In this document: positions 39,692 through 46,788 of the stretch, one piece after another
Layout: the number at the start of each line of letters is the position of its first letter
Numbering within the stretch: position 1 is the first letter of the stretch
Assembly (NCBI RefSeq): GCF_042676085.1
Contig: NZ_JBHTKH010000007.1
Span: forward strand, 1 to 64,000
Source: Terrabacter terrigena
GTDB lineage: Bacteria > Actinomycetota > Actinomycetes > Actinomycetales > Dermatophilaceae
Length of the DNA stretch: 64,000 bases
Direction of reading: 5' to 3'
Made by a program: the position numbers and the translations under genes
The notes under the pieces: model-generated
Database searches by the model: none
Told to the model about the DNA's origin: nothing
Seen by the model: only the letters and a program-made list of their open reading frames with translations

Positions 39692-39993
39692 CGGGTCCAC
39701 GTCCGCAGCTCGGGGTGGATGCACACGGCGGTCTCGAGGTACTGGGCGGTGATGCGCGCCGTCGGGCCGGGGGTCAGCCCGACGGCGCGCAGCCGGGTCA
39801 CCATCTGCAAGGCCCTGCGGATGGTGTCGGCGGCCACCGCGTCGTGGGAGGCGCGGTGGTGGGCGTGCAGCTCGGCGACGGCCGCAGGGGACGGCGCCAT
39901 CGCGTGGGAGGGCTGCACGGGGTTCGTGGTGGCGAGGTGGTTGAGGACCGCGAGGCCGCGAGCCTCGTCCTGGGTGAGGTCGGCGAGGCTCAT
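39688..39993 (-). CDS. Early phage protein, unknown
   Basis: 101 residues from the ATG at 39993, all helical, starting MSLADLTQDEARGLAVLNHL. Junctions are 4-base overlaps on both sides. Function unknown. Confidence 0.62.
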   Translation of the reverse strand: MSLADLTQDEARGLAVLNHLATTNPVQPSHAMAPSPAAVAELHAHHRASHDAVAADTIRRALQMVTRLRAVGLTPGPTARITAQYLETAVCIHPELRTWTR

Positions 39994-40313
39994 GCGGACG
40001 GCACCGCCTCGAGCATCTGCGCGACGACGGCCTCGAACCACTCCGGGGCGGCGGGCACCCACGCCGGCGGCGGCGTGGTGTTCAGGCCCACGGCGAGCGC
40101 CGGCGAGGTGCGGTACCAGGAGTAGTTCTCGTGGCGGGCGAAGGCGGTCACCGAGACGATGACGCCGCGGTCGGAGCGGTTGGCGCGCCACTGCACGTCG
40201 GTGACGCGAGGGGCCTCGCCGTAGAAGTAGGTCCGGCTGGAGCGGGACGGGAGCTCGTGGTCGCCGGTGATGGGCAGGGAGGTCTCGACGCGGAGCGGGG
40301 CGGTGGTGCTCAT
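39990..40313 (-). CDS. Early phage protein, unknown
   Basis: 107 residues from the ATG at 40313. The middle (VTDVQWRANRSDRGVIVSVT, then ARHENYSWYRTSPALAVG) is beta-rich and aromatic. No family recognised. Overlaps of four bases on both sides. Confidence 0.6.
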   Translation of the reverse strand: MSTTAPLRVETSLPITGDHELPSRSSRTYFYGEAPRVTDVQWRANRSDRGVIVSVTAFARHENYSWYRTSPALAVGLNTTPPPAWVPAAPEWFEAVVAQMLEAVPSA

Positions 40314-40654
40314 CGGGTCGCCGCCGGCATCTGCAGGACCGTGCCGGTCGCGGCGTTCGCGCACCACGCGCACTGCAGGTGGTCGAGGACGGTCGGGTCC
40401 TCGGAGCGGACGACGGCGCCGCAGGTGCCGCACGGGTAGATGGCCTCGAACTTGCCGGAGGCGACGAACACGGCCGACGTCGCGGTCTCGGCGTGGAGGC
40501 GGCGGACGGTCGCGCGGCGGTCGGCCTCCGCCTGCTCGGCGCGGCGCGCACGGCGCGACTCGCGGAGGACGAGGACCAGGGCGACCAGCAGGCCGCCGAG
40601 GATCAGGAGCAGGCTGGTCGGCGTGTCAGCCGTGGCGGGGAGCGAGTCGCTCAT
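40310..40654 (-). CDS. Membrane-anchored zinc-ribbon phage protein
   Basis: 114 residues from the ATG at 40654. One N-terminal membrane helix (SLLLILGGLLVALVLVL), a basic heptad helix (RESRRARRAEQAEADRR) and a C-terminal ribbon with CGTC and CAWC. It should sit in the inner membrane with the ribbon in the cytoplasm. Function unknown. Confidence 0.65.
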   Translation of the reverse strand: MSDSLPATADTPTSLLLILGGLLVALVLVLRESRRARRAEQAEADRRATVRRLHAETATSAVFVASGKFEAIYPCGTCGAVVRSEDPTVLDHLQCAWCANAATGTVLQMPAATR

Positions 40655-40674
40655 GAGAGCATTCCTTTCGTCGC

Positions 40675-40711
40675 GAGCGCCCGTGTTTCCGGTCCAAGGG
40701 AGCGGGCGCTC
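40675..40711. terminator. Hairpin in the early operon
   Basis: GAGCGCCCG (40675-40683) pairs with CGGGCGCTC (40703-40711), loop 19 bases, in the only spacer of about 80 bases in the rightmost part of the early operon. It may attenuate early transcription between the two control genes and the rest, a place where an antiterminator could act. Confidence 0.5.
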
Positions 40712-40733
40712 CGTCATGTGGTGGTGGAGTGGG

Positions 40734-41042
40734 TCAGGCGGTGGTGCGGTCGGCCCGAGTGCGGGCGGCTCGAGCGCGCTGGGCGCTGCTGCGGGTGGAG
40801 CGGCCCCACGAGATGTCGGCGACCTCGGTGGGCGTGGCGGCCTCCGGTGCAGAGGTCTCGGCCGGCGGGTTGACCTCGAGGAGCTCGGAGATCCGGGTGA
40901 CGTGGGCGTCGGTGAAGCGGTAGCGGCCGGCGACCTTGAGGTGCGGCCAGCGCTTGGCGCGGCACTGCTGCTGGACGAACCAGGCGGAGACCTGCAGCTG
41001 CTCGGCGAGCTCGCGGTCGGTGACGAACGTCGTCACGTTCAC
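40734..41042 (-). CDS. Excisionase/MerR-like helix-turn-helix protein
   Basis: 102 residues from a GTG at 41042 (a second GTG at 41036 is possible). FVTDRELAEQLQVSAWFVQQ and RWPHLKVAGRYRFTDAHVTR form the HTH and wing of the helix_turn_helix_17/Xis type. A disordered basic tail follows. It overlaps the XRE gene by four bases and is the second gene of the early operon, a usual place for Xis. Confidence 0.72.
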   Translation of the reverse strand: MNVTTFVTDRELAEQLQVSAWFVQQQCRAKRWPHLKVAGRYRFTDAHVTRISELLEVNPPAETSAPEAATPTEVADISWGRSTRSSAQRARAARTRADRTTA

Positions 41043-41269
41043 GCTGCGCCTCGCTGCTCCGCGGCCAGCTCGGCGAGCGCCTCGATGAGGGCCTCGTAGG
41101 TCTCGCGACTGATGACGCGTTCGCCGCGCTCGCACCGGCTCAGGTGACCCGGCGAGATGCCGACCCGGCTGGCCAGGTCTGCCTGCTCCACGCCCGCCTC
41201 TTCGCGACGGGCTCGGATCGTTGCACCAAGTGGCGTTGAGGAAAGTGAGGGGGAAACTGCGGAAGGCAT
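41039..41269 (-). CDS. Small XRE-family regulator (Cro-like)
   Basis: 76 residues from the ATG at 41269. TIRARREEAGVEQADLASRV and GISPGHLSRCERGERVISRE are a standard XRE helix-turn-helix. First gene of the early operon and divergent from the larger XRE protein at 41450, the arrangement of Cro and CI. The promoter at 41276-41304 leaves only six bases before the ATG, so translation is probably leaderless. Confidence 0.8.
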   Translation of the reverse strand: MPSAVSPSLSSTPLGATIRARREEAGVEQADLASRVGISPGHLSRCERGERVISRETYEALIEALAELAAEQRGAA

Positions 41270-41275
41270 GGCACG

Positions 41276-41304
41276 AACGTAGGTGATTGCCGCAATTCGG
41301 TCAA
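41276..41304 (-). promoter_or_regulatory. Early promoter (leftward)
   Basis: On the minus strand TTGACC (41304-41299), a 17-base spacer and TACGTT (41281-41276). The -10 element ends six bases before the ATG. The palindrome at 41286-41296 lies inside the spacer, so a bound repressor would block the polymerase. Confidence 0.75.
41286..41296. promoter_or_regulatory. Candidate repressor operator O1
   Basis: ATTGCCGCAAT is a perfect 11-base palindrome located between the -10 and -35 of the early promoter. Its core TTGC-S-GCAA recurs 100 bases to the right beside the divergent promoter. Confidence 0.72.
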
Positions 41305-41348
41305 GCGTTCCCTCAGAAGTTTCTGACCGAGTCGCGCAGATTCCTCGA

Positions 41349-41379
41349 TTGTGACTTGCGGGATTCGCGCCCATAGGCT
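41349..41379 (+). promoter_or_regulatory. Candidate repressor promoter (rightward)
   Basis: TTGTGA (41349-41354) and TAGGCT (41374-41379) are separated by 19 bases, a little long. A partial operator (TTGCGGGAT at 41356-41364) lies in the spacer. The predicted start would fall near the second full operator. Confidence 0.5.
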
Positions 41380-41386
41380 GTATCAG

Positions 41387-41395
41387 TTGCGGCAA
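41387..41395. promoter_or_regulatory. Candidate repressor operator O2
   Basis: TTGCGGCAA, the same palindrome core as O1 with the other central base, lies just downstream of the rightward -10 element. It would allow autorepression of the repressor gene. Confidence 0.68.
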
Positions 41396-41449
41396 ACTTG
41401 CCTCTACTGAGTGCGCCTCCAGCGTCGGGCGCCACGAAAGGTGCCGATC

Positions 41450-41863
41450 ATGAATGGGATGACCCAGCGTCAGAAGACCGATCTCGGCAACGAGATCCGG
41501 CGTGTCCGCGAGATGCGGCCGCTCATCAGCATCGACCGCCTCGCCCAGGAGGCCGGCATCGCGCCGAACACGGTCGCCTCAGTCGAGCAGGGCCACGGCC
41601 GCGACAACAGCGCGCGCAAGATCCTTGAGGCCCTCGGTCGCCTCGGGCGGCCGGTGACGATCGCCGACACCGCGCCACAGTCTCCCGTCGCCGAGCGTGA
41701 GGCCTCCGTGCCCGACGGTATCCAGTCCACCGGGGACCTCATCGTGGCCATTCTGCGAGCCGCGCCGCCCGAGGAGCGCGAGCAGCTGCAGTCCAACATC
41801 TGGCTGCTCGTCCGCGGCCGCAACGAGGAGCTCATCGAGCGGCTACGCCATACCGCTCAGTAG
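41450..41863 (+). CDS. XRE-family lysogeny repressor (CI-like)
   Basis: 137 residues from the ATG at 41450. TDLGNEIRRVREMRPLISID, RLAQEAGIAPNTVASVEQGH and NSARKILEALGRLG form the N-terminal HTH. The C-terminal part (SVPDGIQSTGDLIVAILRAA, then REQLQSNIWLLVRGRNEELI) is helical and probably dimerises. There is no LexA-type peptidase domain, so induction is not by RecA-driven self-cleavage. It is divergent from the Cro-like gene, with the palindromes between them. Confidence 0.75.
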   Translation: MNGMTQRQKTDLGNEIRRVREMRPLISIDRLAQEAGIAPNTVASVEQGHGRDNSARKILEALGRLGRPVTIADTAPQSPVAEREASVPDGIQSTGDLIVAILRAAPPEEREQLQSNIWLLVRGRNEELIERLRHTAQ

Positions 41864-41991
41864 GTTGTCCGTTCTGTCGCGAGCGTCGGTTCTGTCCCTT
41901 ATGGTGCAACCGACTCCCTTGGCGCCGCCGGTTCAGACCACAGCCGGCTTCCACTCACGCCGGGGGCAACCTCACACACAGGGTCAGGGAC

Positions 41992-42153
41992 ATGCGCGGA
42001 TGCGAGCTGTTGTACGGGACGGAGCAGGCCGATCGCCTGCAGGCGGCGTTCGAGGAGCTCGAGGGAGGACCATGCCCGTGCCGACTCGACCAGGCGTGCC
42101 CGCTGCTTCCCGTCCGGATCCGGCTTGAACTCGTGGAGCCGGGCGCTGCCTGA
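41992..42153 (+). CDS. 53-aa Cys-rich protein in lysogeny block
   Basis: A plus-strand frame beginning MRGCELLYGTEQADRLQAAF, with PCPCRLDQACPLLP near the end. Four Cys would fit one zinc ion. AGGGA lies close before the ATG. The CPL motif recurs in the 26-residue protein (CDICPLYRC). It is too short for common cut-offs and overlaps a longer minus-strand frame that I consider a shadow. Confidence 0.5.
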   Translation: MRGCELLYGTEQADRLQAAFEELEGGPCPCRLDQACPLLPVRIRLELVEPGAA

Positions 42154-42161
42154 CCCGCAGT

Positions 42162-42203
42162 GATGCATTGATATGCACTGCTTCGTCAGCACATCAGTGC
42201 ATC
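42162..42203. promoter_or_regulatory. Inverted repeats upstream of second XRE gene
   Basis: GATGCATTGAT (42162-42172) is a near-perfect inverse of ATCAGTGCATC (42193-42203). ATGCACTG (42173-42180) is a perfect inverse of CAGTGCAT (42195-42202). The stretch is clearly richer in A and T than its surroundings. It lies 50 bases before the XRE gene at 42253 and looks like a separate operator. Confidence 0.55.
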
Positions 42204-42252
42204 TCTGCGAGCCAGCGCGCGCGCCGAGATCAGCAGCGGAATCCTCGGCGCC

Positions 42253-42606
42253 ATGGAGGGTTGGGTGCGGCTCGGACGCCGGGTCGCAGCCGAGCGCGGC
42301 CGCCACTGGCGCTCTCGGGCAGCCTTCGCCCGCGCCGCCGGCCTGTCCAAGCGTGTCGTCGACGACCTCGAGCTCGGCCGGCGCAGCAACTACGCCGAGA
42401 CCACCTTGGCCGCGATCGAGGCGGCCCTGGGCTGGACGCCCGGCACGTGCCTGCGGGTCGTGCAGGGCGGGAAGGTGCAGCGCGAGGTCGACCCGTCGAT
42501 GGTGCGCCTGATGGACGCTTGGGTGCGGCTGCCCGAGGAGGCGCGGGCCATGCTCGTCGAGATCGCCGAGCGTGCCGCCCGCGACGGGCGCTGGCCCGGC
42601 CGCTAG
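42253..42606 (+). CDS. XRE-family regulator, second
   Basis: 117 residues. SRAAFARAAGLSKRVVDDLE and ETTLAAIEAALGWTPGTCLR give the HTH and its dimer helix. The C-terminal half (SMVRLMDAWVRLPEEARAML) is helical, as in small DNA-binding regulators near actinobacterial integrases. It is convergent with the integrase (4-base overlap) and may control it. Its operator is probably the inverted repeat at 42162-42203. Confidence 0.75.
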   Translation: MEGWVRLGRRVAAERGRHWRSRAAFARAAGLSKRVVDDLELGRRSNYAETTLAAIEAALGWTPGTCLRVVQGGKVQREVDPSMVRLMDAWVRLPEEARAMLVEIAERAARDGRWPGR

Positions 42607-43808
42607 CTGGCGGCCTCGAACGCCGGCGTGATGGCCTCGCCGAGTCCTTGGCCGACGCTGAGCAGCTGGACGTAGTCGTCACGAACCAGGTGCACGTAGC
42701 GGTCGATCGTCGTCGTGATCGACTCGTGGCCCATCTGCCGCTGGATGACCGGCAGCTGCACACGGTCCTGGATGGCCCAGGAGGCGTAGGTGTGCCGCAG
42801 GTCATGGATCCGCGGGTGCTTGCCCGGGCCTCGGGCGACGACGCGCTGGCGCGGGCGGCCGCGTGTGTCAGTCTCCGTGGCCACCTCGTCACCGGCGAAT
42901 CGGTGCACCATGGGCTGCCAGACCCGGCCGTGGAACGTGCCGGAGCGGACCGGTCGGCCGGCCTTGTTGAGGATGACGAACTCGTCGGGGGCCTTGCCCT
43001 GCAGCAACGGGACGATCGCGTCCATGGCCAGCGGTGGGATCGCGACGGTTCGCCGCGAGCGCTGCGACTTCGGCGGGCCCAGGCGCATGCCCTCGCCCTC
43101 GGTGTGCTTCCACGCGCGGCGGATCCGCGCGGAGTGGTCGGCGACGTCGATGTCCTTGACCTGCAGGGCCGTCGCCTCGCCCCACCGCACGCCGGTCAGG
43201 ACGAGAAGCAGCACGAGCGGGCGCCAGTGCGGGTCGAGCAGGCGCAGGACCTGGGCGACCTCGGGCTGGCTCAGGAAGATCATCTCGTCAGCGTCGTGGT
43301 CGACCCGGGGCAGCCGTAGGCGGTAGGCCGGGTTTGTCGGGGTGAGACCGGCGTCGACGGCCGAGGAGAGGGCCGCGGAGAGCAGGCCGTGCCAGTTGCG
43401 CAGCGTCTTGGCCGACGGCGGGGTGCCGTCGTCGAGGCGGACCTTGTTGACCCAAGCCGCGACGTGGTCGCGCGTCAGGTCGGACAGCAGGATCTTGTCG
43501 AAGTGCGGCCGCAGCTTGTCGCGGGCGATGTTCCGGTAGCGCCGCCGGGTGCCCTCGTCGATGCCGGTCAGGTGCTCGACGTGGTGGTCGACCTGGTCCG
43601 CCACGGTGCGGGTCGTGGTCGGCGTCTTCTCCTCCGTCAGGAGCGCGAGCGCCTTGCCCGGGCCGAGTGAGTCGAGCACGCCCTGCCACGAGCGCGCGGC
43701 CGCCTCTGTGGTGAAGGTCACGGCGCGGTTCTGGGTTCCGATCCGGAATCGGATGCGGTGCGCCACGTTCCCGGTCTTGGGGTTCGTGCGGGTCTCGTAG
43801 CTCGACAT
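42603..43808 (-). CDS. int: Tyrosine recombinase integrase
   Basis: 401 residues from the ATG at 43808. A short AP2-like N-terminal part (NPKTGNVAHRIRFRIGTQNR) precedes an SAM-like core-binding domain (residues 70-170). The catalytic domain has LLLVLTGVRWGEA (Arg I), a Lys in the beta-hairpin region, IHDLRHTYASWAI (HxxR) and DRYVHLVRDDYVQ at the Tyr end. The frame is open further upstream through the tRNA gene, but that extension is an artefact of the site. It integrates the phage in tRNA-Leu, 100 bases away. Confidence 0.93.
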   Translation of the reverse strand: MSSYETRTNPKTGNVAHRIRFRIGTQNRAVTFTTEAAARSWQGVLDSLGPGKALALLTEEKTPTTTRTVADQVDHHVEHLTGIDEGTRRRYRNIARDKLRPHFDKILLSDLTRDHVAAWVNKVRLDDGTPPSAKTLRNWHGLLSAALSSAVDAGLTPTNPAYRLRLPRVDHDADEMIFLSQPEVAQVLRLLDPHWRPLVLLLVLTGVRWGEATALQVKDIDVADHSARIRRAWKHTEGEGMRLGPPKSQRSRRTVAIPPLAMDAIVPLLQGKAPDEFVILNKAGRPVRSGTFHGRVWQPMVHRFAGDEVATETDTRGRPRQRVVARGPGKHPRIHDLRHTYASWAIQDRVQLPVIQRQMGHESITTTIDRYVHLVRDDYVQLLSVGQGLGEAITPAFEAAS

Positions 43809-43860
43809 GAGCGCCTCGGGAGGTGTGGAGTGGCTGCTGCGGTACCCCACGGTACCCAAT

Positions 43861-43905
43861 AGAAACAGGTCAGGGGCCCGATTGGGCCCCTGACCTGCTG
43901 TTTCT
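43861..43905 (-). terminator. Phage-borne terminator behind tRNA-Leu
   Basis: AGAAACAGGTCAGGGGCCC pairs with GGGCCCCTGACCTG and TGTTTCT with one 3-base bulge. It follows the tRNA 3' end by only four bases on the minus strand. The prophage supplies this terminator in place of the host one now stranded at 6752-6785, and so also insulates the integrase from tRNA transcription. Confidence 0.82.
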
Positions 43906-43906
43906 T

Positions 43907-43929
43907 GCGTGCGCGAGGGGGGATTTGAA
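43907..43929 (+). repeat. attR, right prophage attachment site
   Basis: Identical to 6793-6815 over 23 bases. It overlaps the last 20 bases of the tRNA-Leu gene, so the tRNA is restored with a phage-derived 3' end. Confidence 0.92.
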
Positions 43930-43992
43930 CCCCCACGCCCTTTCGGACACTGGCACCTGAAGCCAGCGCGTCTGCCGTTCCGCCACTCGCGC
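43910..43992 (-). tRNA. tRNA-Leu (anticodon CAG)
   Basis: On the minus strand GCGCGAG and CTCGCGC form the acceptor stem, followed by discriminator A; no CCA is encoded. The anticodon stem CTGGC/GCCAG frames TTCAGGT, giving anticodon CAG. A long variable arm (TGTCCGAAAGGGCG) and GGTTCAAATCC T loop identify a class II tRNA. It reads the frequent CTG codon, so an intact 3' end after phage integration is essential. Confidence 0.95.
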
Positions 43993-44078
43993 GTGACAAG
44001 GAGACAGTGTGGTGCATCCCCCACCAGATCGCCAAACCGGGACACGCGACGTCCCGCCAGGCGTCCACGGCGGAGGCG

Positions 44079-44888
44079 TCATCGACCCCCGTGCGGCTCG
44101 CCGAGCCTGTAGTCGGGCTGCGTGAAGCCCCCGCCCAGGAAGGGTGACGACGGTGCGGCGGACAGGTGCCCGCCCGCGCAGGCGTACGTCTCGGCGTCGT
44201 CCTGCGGGTCGAAGCCGATCGCCAGCCCGGGCGAGAGGTCGACGTGTCGGCGCGTGTTGCGCGAGACGCCCCACACGACGTGGTGCCCGGTGGCCTCGGT
44301 GGTGAGCGCGGCCAGCACCAGCCGGGTCATGTCGTCGGACGAGAGCCAGGAGCGCAGGGACCGACGGTCGGTGCCGTCGGCGAAGGTCATGATGCGGGCG
44401 CTCACGACGGTCATGCCGAACCGGGCGGCGTACAGAGCCCCGAGCGCCTCGAGTGCCGCCTTGCTCACGCCGTAGTACGTGTCGGGTGCGGGGAGCGGCA
44501 TGCCCTGCCGCAACGCCGGCGAGTCGACCGGCACGAAGCCGGCCGCGTGGACCGAGCTGGCGAGCAGCAGCCGCGGCACACCCGCCAGGCGCGCGGCCTC
44601 GCACACCGCGCGGGTGCCGTCGATGTTGACCGACAGCAGGTCGGCCCAGGCCTGCTCGTCGGAGTGCGCACCGAGATGCACGACGAGGTCTGCGCCCGCG
44701 AACGCCTCCGCCTGGGCGTCGATGTCGCGCAGGTCGCACTCGACGAACCGCTCGAGGTCATCATCGACGTCGGCGACCGGGACACCGGGTCCCTCGCAGA
44801 GCACGAGCCGGTGGCCGGCCGCGCGCAGGCGCGGCCGCACGGCCGTCGCGATGCGCCCGGCCGCACCGGTCAGCGCGAGAAGGGCCAT
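44079..44888 (-). CDS. NAD-dependent epimerase/dehydratase family protein (uronate dehydrogenase-like)
   Basis: 269 residues from the ATG at 44888. LTGAAGRIATAVRPRL is the Rossmann motif, LLASSVHAAG carries the catalytic Ser, and YYGVSKAALEAL the Tyr-x3-Lys pair. The C-terminal VWGVSRNTRRHVDLSPG and IGFDPQDDAETYA resemble uronate dehydrogenases, which oxidise sugar acids. Family assignment is firm and the substrate is inferred. It lies between the tRNA and the ParA-like gene in the same direction. Confidence 0.85.
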   Translation of the reverse strand: MALLALTGAAGRIATAVRPRLRAAGHRLVLCEGPGVPVADVDDDLERFVECDLRDIDAQAEAFAGADLVVHLGAHSDEQAWADLLSVNIDGTRAVCEAARLAGVPRLLLASSVHAAGFVPVDSPALRQGMPLPAPDTYYGVSKAALEALGALYAARFGMTVVSARIMTFADGTDRRSLRSWLSSDDMTRLVLAALTTEATGHHVVWGVSRNTRRHVDLSPGLAIGFDPQDDAETYACAGGHLSAAPSSPFLGGGFTQPDYRLGEPHGGR

Positions 44889-44928
44889 GTCGACGGCATA
44901 CCCGGTCGGGCGGGAAGACGCGCCGAGG

Positions 44929-46545
44929 TCAGAGACCGTCGACGACGACGGCGGCCATCTCCATGCACGCATCGTGCGTCTTCTTGCTGATCTTGAGCGG
45001 GTCGAGGTGCAGGCCCGGCGCGAGCATCTGGTCGTAGGGGATGTCGACGACCGCGCGCACCCACTGCTCGAAGTGCTCACGCGTGTGCACCCCGGCACCG
45101 ATGTCGTTGCCCTTGGCCGACGTGTGCGAGATGACGCAGACGGCGTTGCGCACGAGGTCTCCGCGGCCCATCGCGACGAGCGCGTCGAGGTTCTTGGCCG
45201 CCACGACGGACGTGTCGTCCTTGAGCGACGTCGCGAAGACGAGCATGTCGGCGCGCGCGGCGGCCGCCAGCCAGTTCGGGGAGAGACGGTTGTTGCCGGT
45301 GTCGACGACGATCATGCGGTAGAAGCGCGACAGCTGCGTGTGGAGGTCCTCGAACTCCTGCTCGCCGATGATGCGCATGGCCTCGTCGTCGTCGGCCGAG
45401 GCCAGCACGTCGAACGACAGCCCGCGCTGCTCACGCACCCAGTGCTCGAGCTCCGACGTCCCGGCGTTGGGGTCGTTGGCGATGGTCGGCAGCGCACCGA
45501 GCAGGTCGACCACCGTGCGGTGGTGGCTCTGCGACGGCGCCCGCATGCCGAGCGTGCCCTCGGTCTCGTTGTTGTCCCACGCGAGCACCGAGCCCGAGCG
45601 GTAGCGACCGAGATAGCTCGCGAGCATGAGCGTGACGAGCGTCTTGCCGCCACCGCCCTTGGTGTTGATCACCATGATCGTCTTGCGGCCGTTGAGCGGA
45701 CGCGCGATGCGGTCGATGCGGTCGCGCTCGAGCAGCTCCTTGCTGCTGGGGCCCAGACCGAAGGCCTTGCGCAGCCCGGAGTTGGCCTTGACTTTCTGGC
45801 GCTCACCCTTGGAGCGCGCCGTGATGAGGTCCTCGGCGCTCGGGCGGTCGCTGTTGCCCTGTCGCGCCGCCGGCGTCAGGTCGTATGCCGTGTCATCGGT
45901 CGTGTAGCCCTCGGCGACCGCGGCGGCCACGTCGGGGTCGACTGCCGGGCGAGCGGCATACGCCTGCTGGGCCGCGCTGTGGTCGGTGCCGTAGTGGCTC
46001 TCCCGGGCGGACGTCGCGCCTGAGTCCGAGGGCGAGACGGAGCCCGCTGGGGCCCAGCCGGAGTACTCCTCCTCGGAGGCGGCCGCCGTGTCGGCGTTGT
46101 GCTGGAGGGTCGACCAGTGGCTGGTCGACGGGTTCGCATCGCTCGCGGGCCCTGAGCTGCCGGCCGCGGGCCAGTCGCCGGTGCCGGGGTCGGAGCACTC
46201 CCAGTCGGTCCACGAGGTCGTGGAGGACCCGTTGTGGTCGCGGCCGTCGGAGTCGGTCGAGCCGTTCGCCGACGCGTGCTCGCCGCCGTACTCGTAGGAG
46301 TCGGTCCACTGGTTGGAGCCGGCGCCGTCGGAAGTGCCCACGGTCGGCTGCTGACCGGTGTCGCCGGACTGCCAGGAGGTGTCCTCCCACGTCGAGCTCC
46401 ACGGGTCGGCAGGAGCCACGTCCTCGTGCGGCTCGCCTGCCGTCGCGGTGGGGATCGGAAGGGTGAAGCCACCCGGGATGGAGTTGTTGGCGGAGAAGCC
46501 GGGGATGCCCTGACCCTCGTTGCTTCCGGTCTCGTCCTTGCTCAT
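44929..46545 (-). CDS. MinD/ParA-like ATPase with long disordered N-terminus
   Basis: 538 residues. Residues 1-230 are disordered and rich in Ser, Asp, Gly and Trp. From about 290 the ATPase begins: MVINTKGGGGKTLVTLML (deviant Walker A), LAWDNNETEGTLG, RMIVVDTGNNRLS (Walker B) and later VVDIPYDQMLAPG. Such proteins occur with type VII secretion (EspI-like) and in polar-growth systems of actinobacteria. It is divergent from fhaA. No secretion gene is next to it, so a role in cell-pole or wall signalling is possible. Confidence 0.82.
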   Translation of the reverse strand: MSKDETGSNEGQGIPGFSANNSIPGGFTLPIPTATAGEPHEDVAPADPWSSTWEDTSWQSGDTGQQPTVGTSDGAGSNQWTDSYEYGGEHASANGSTDSDGRDHNGSSTTSWTDWECSDPGTGDWPAAGSSGPASDANPSTSHWSTLQHNADTAAASEEEYSGWAPAGSVSPSDSGATSARESHYGTDHSAAQQAYAARPAVDPDVAAAVAEGYTTDDTAYDLTPAARQGNSDRPSAEDLITARSKGERQKVKANSGLRKAFGLGPSSKELLERDRIDRIARPLNGRKTIMVINTKGGGGKTLVTLMLASYLGRYRSGSVLAWDNNETEGTLGMRAPSQSHHRTVVDLLGALPTIANDPNAGTSELEHWVREQRGLSFDVLASADDDEAMRIIGEQEFEDLHTQLSRFYRMIVVDTGNNRLSPNWLAAAARADMLVFATSLKDDTSVVAAKNLDALVAMGRGDLVRNAVCVISHTSAKGNDIGAGVHTREHFEQWVRAVVDIPYDQMLAPGLHLDPLKISKKTHDACMEMAAVVVDGL

Positions 46546-46788
46546 CGAGCGCTCCTTGCTGGCCTACCACGTGCGAGGGACCCGCGGCGGGACCCCGAGA
46601 GATCGTCCCATGCTTCCGTCACACATCAAACCCGCTGACCAGCGGCGCGGCGCATGGCAGAGGCGTCCGGAACGCGTCCTCGAAGGGCCCGCCACGGGCC
46701 GCGCACGCCCGTCGGTTGGGGGCTGGGCGGGCTGACCCGGTTACGATGAAGCGCCCGGCAGCAGCGCTCACCAGAAGGAGGAGACGGC
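46546..46788. promoter_or_regulatory. Divergent promoter region ParA-like/fhaA
   Basis: 243 bases between two divergent genes. A TACGAT hexamer at 46742-46747 could be the -10 of the fhaA operon, but no well-spaced -35 is clear. A ribosome site (AAGGAGGAG) precedes the GTG of fhaA. Confidence 0.45.

Larger units (their letters stand above)
6793..43929. mobile_element. Prophage, HK97-type siphovirus, integrated in tRNA-Leu(CAG)
   Basis: The element is bounded by the 23-base direct repeat and carries a tyrosine integrase beside attR, a repressor region, an early operon, HNH-TerS-TerL packaging genes, portal, protease, capsid, connectors, tail genes with tape measure, and a lysis cassette. No gene is visibly broken and none of the expected structural modules is missing. 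It may therefore still be inducible. Length is about 37.1 kb, usual for temperate actinobacterial siphophages. A DNA polymerase is absent, so replication probably relies on the host and on one of the early proteins. Confidence 0.93.

Noticed and set aside
41899..42306. 135-residue minus-strand frame
   Set aside because: Composition is that of a shadow, it crosses the lysogeny control repeats, and the plus strand holds a better Cys-patterned small gene.
43809..44045. N-terminal extension of the integrase through the tRNA gene
   Set aside because: The open frame crosses the terminator and the tRNA; the ATG at 43808 gives a normal integrase length.
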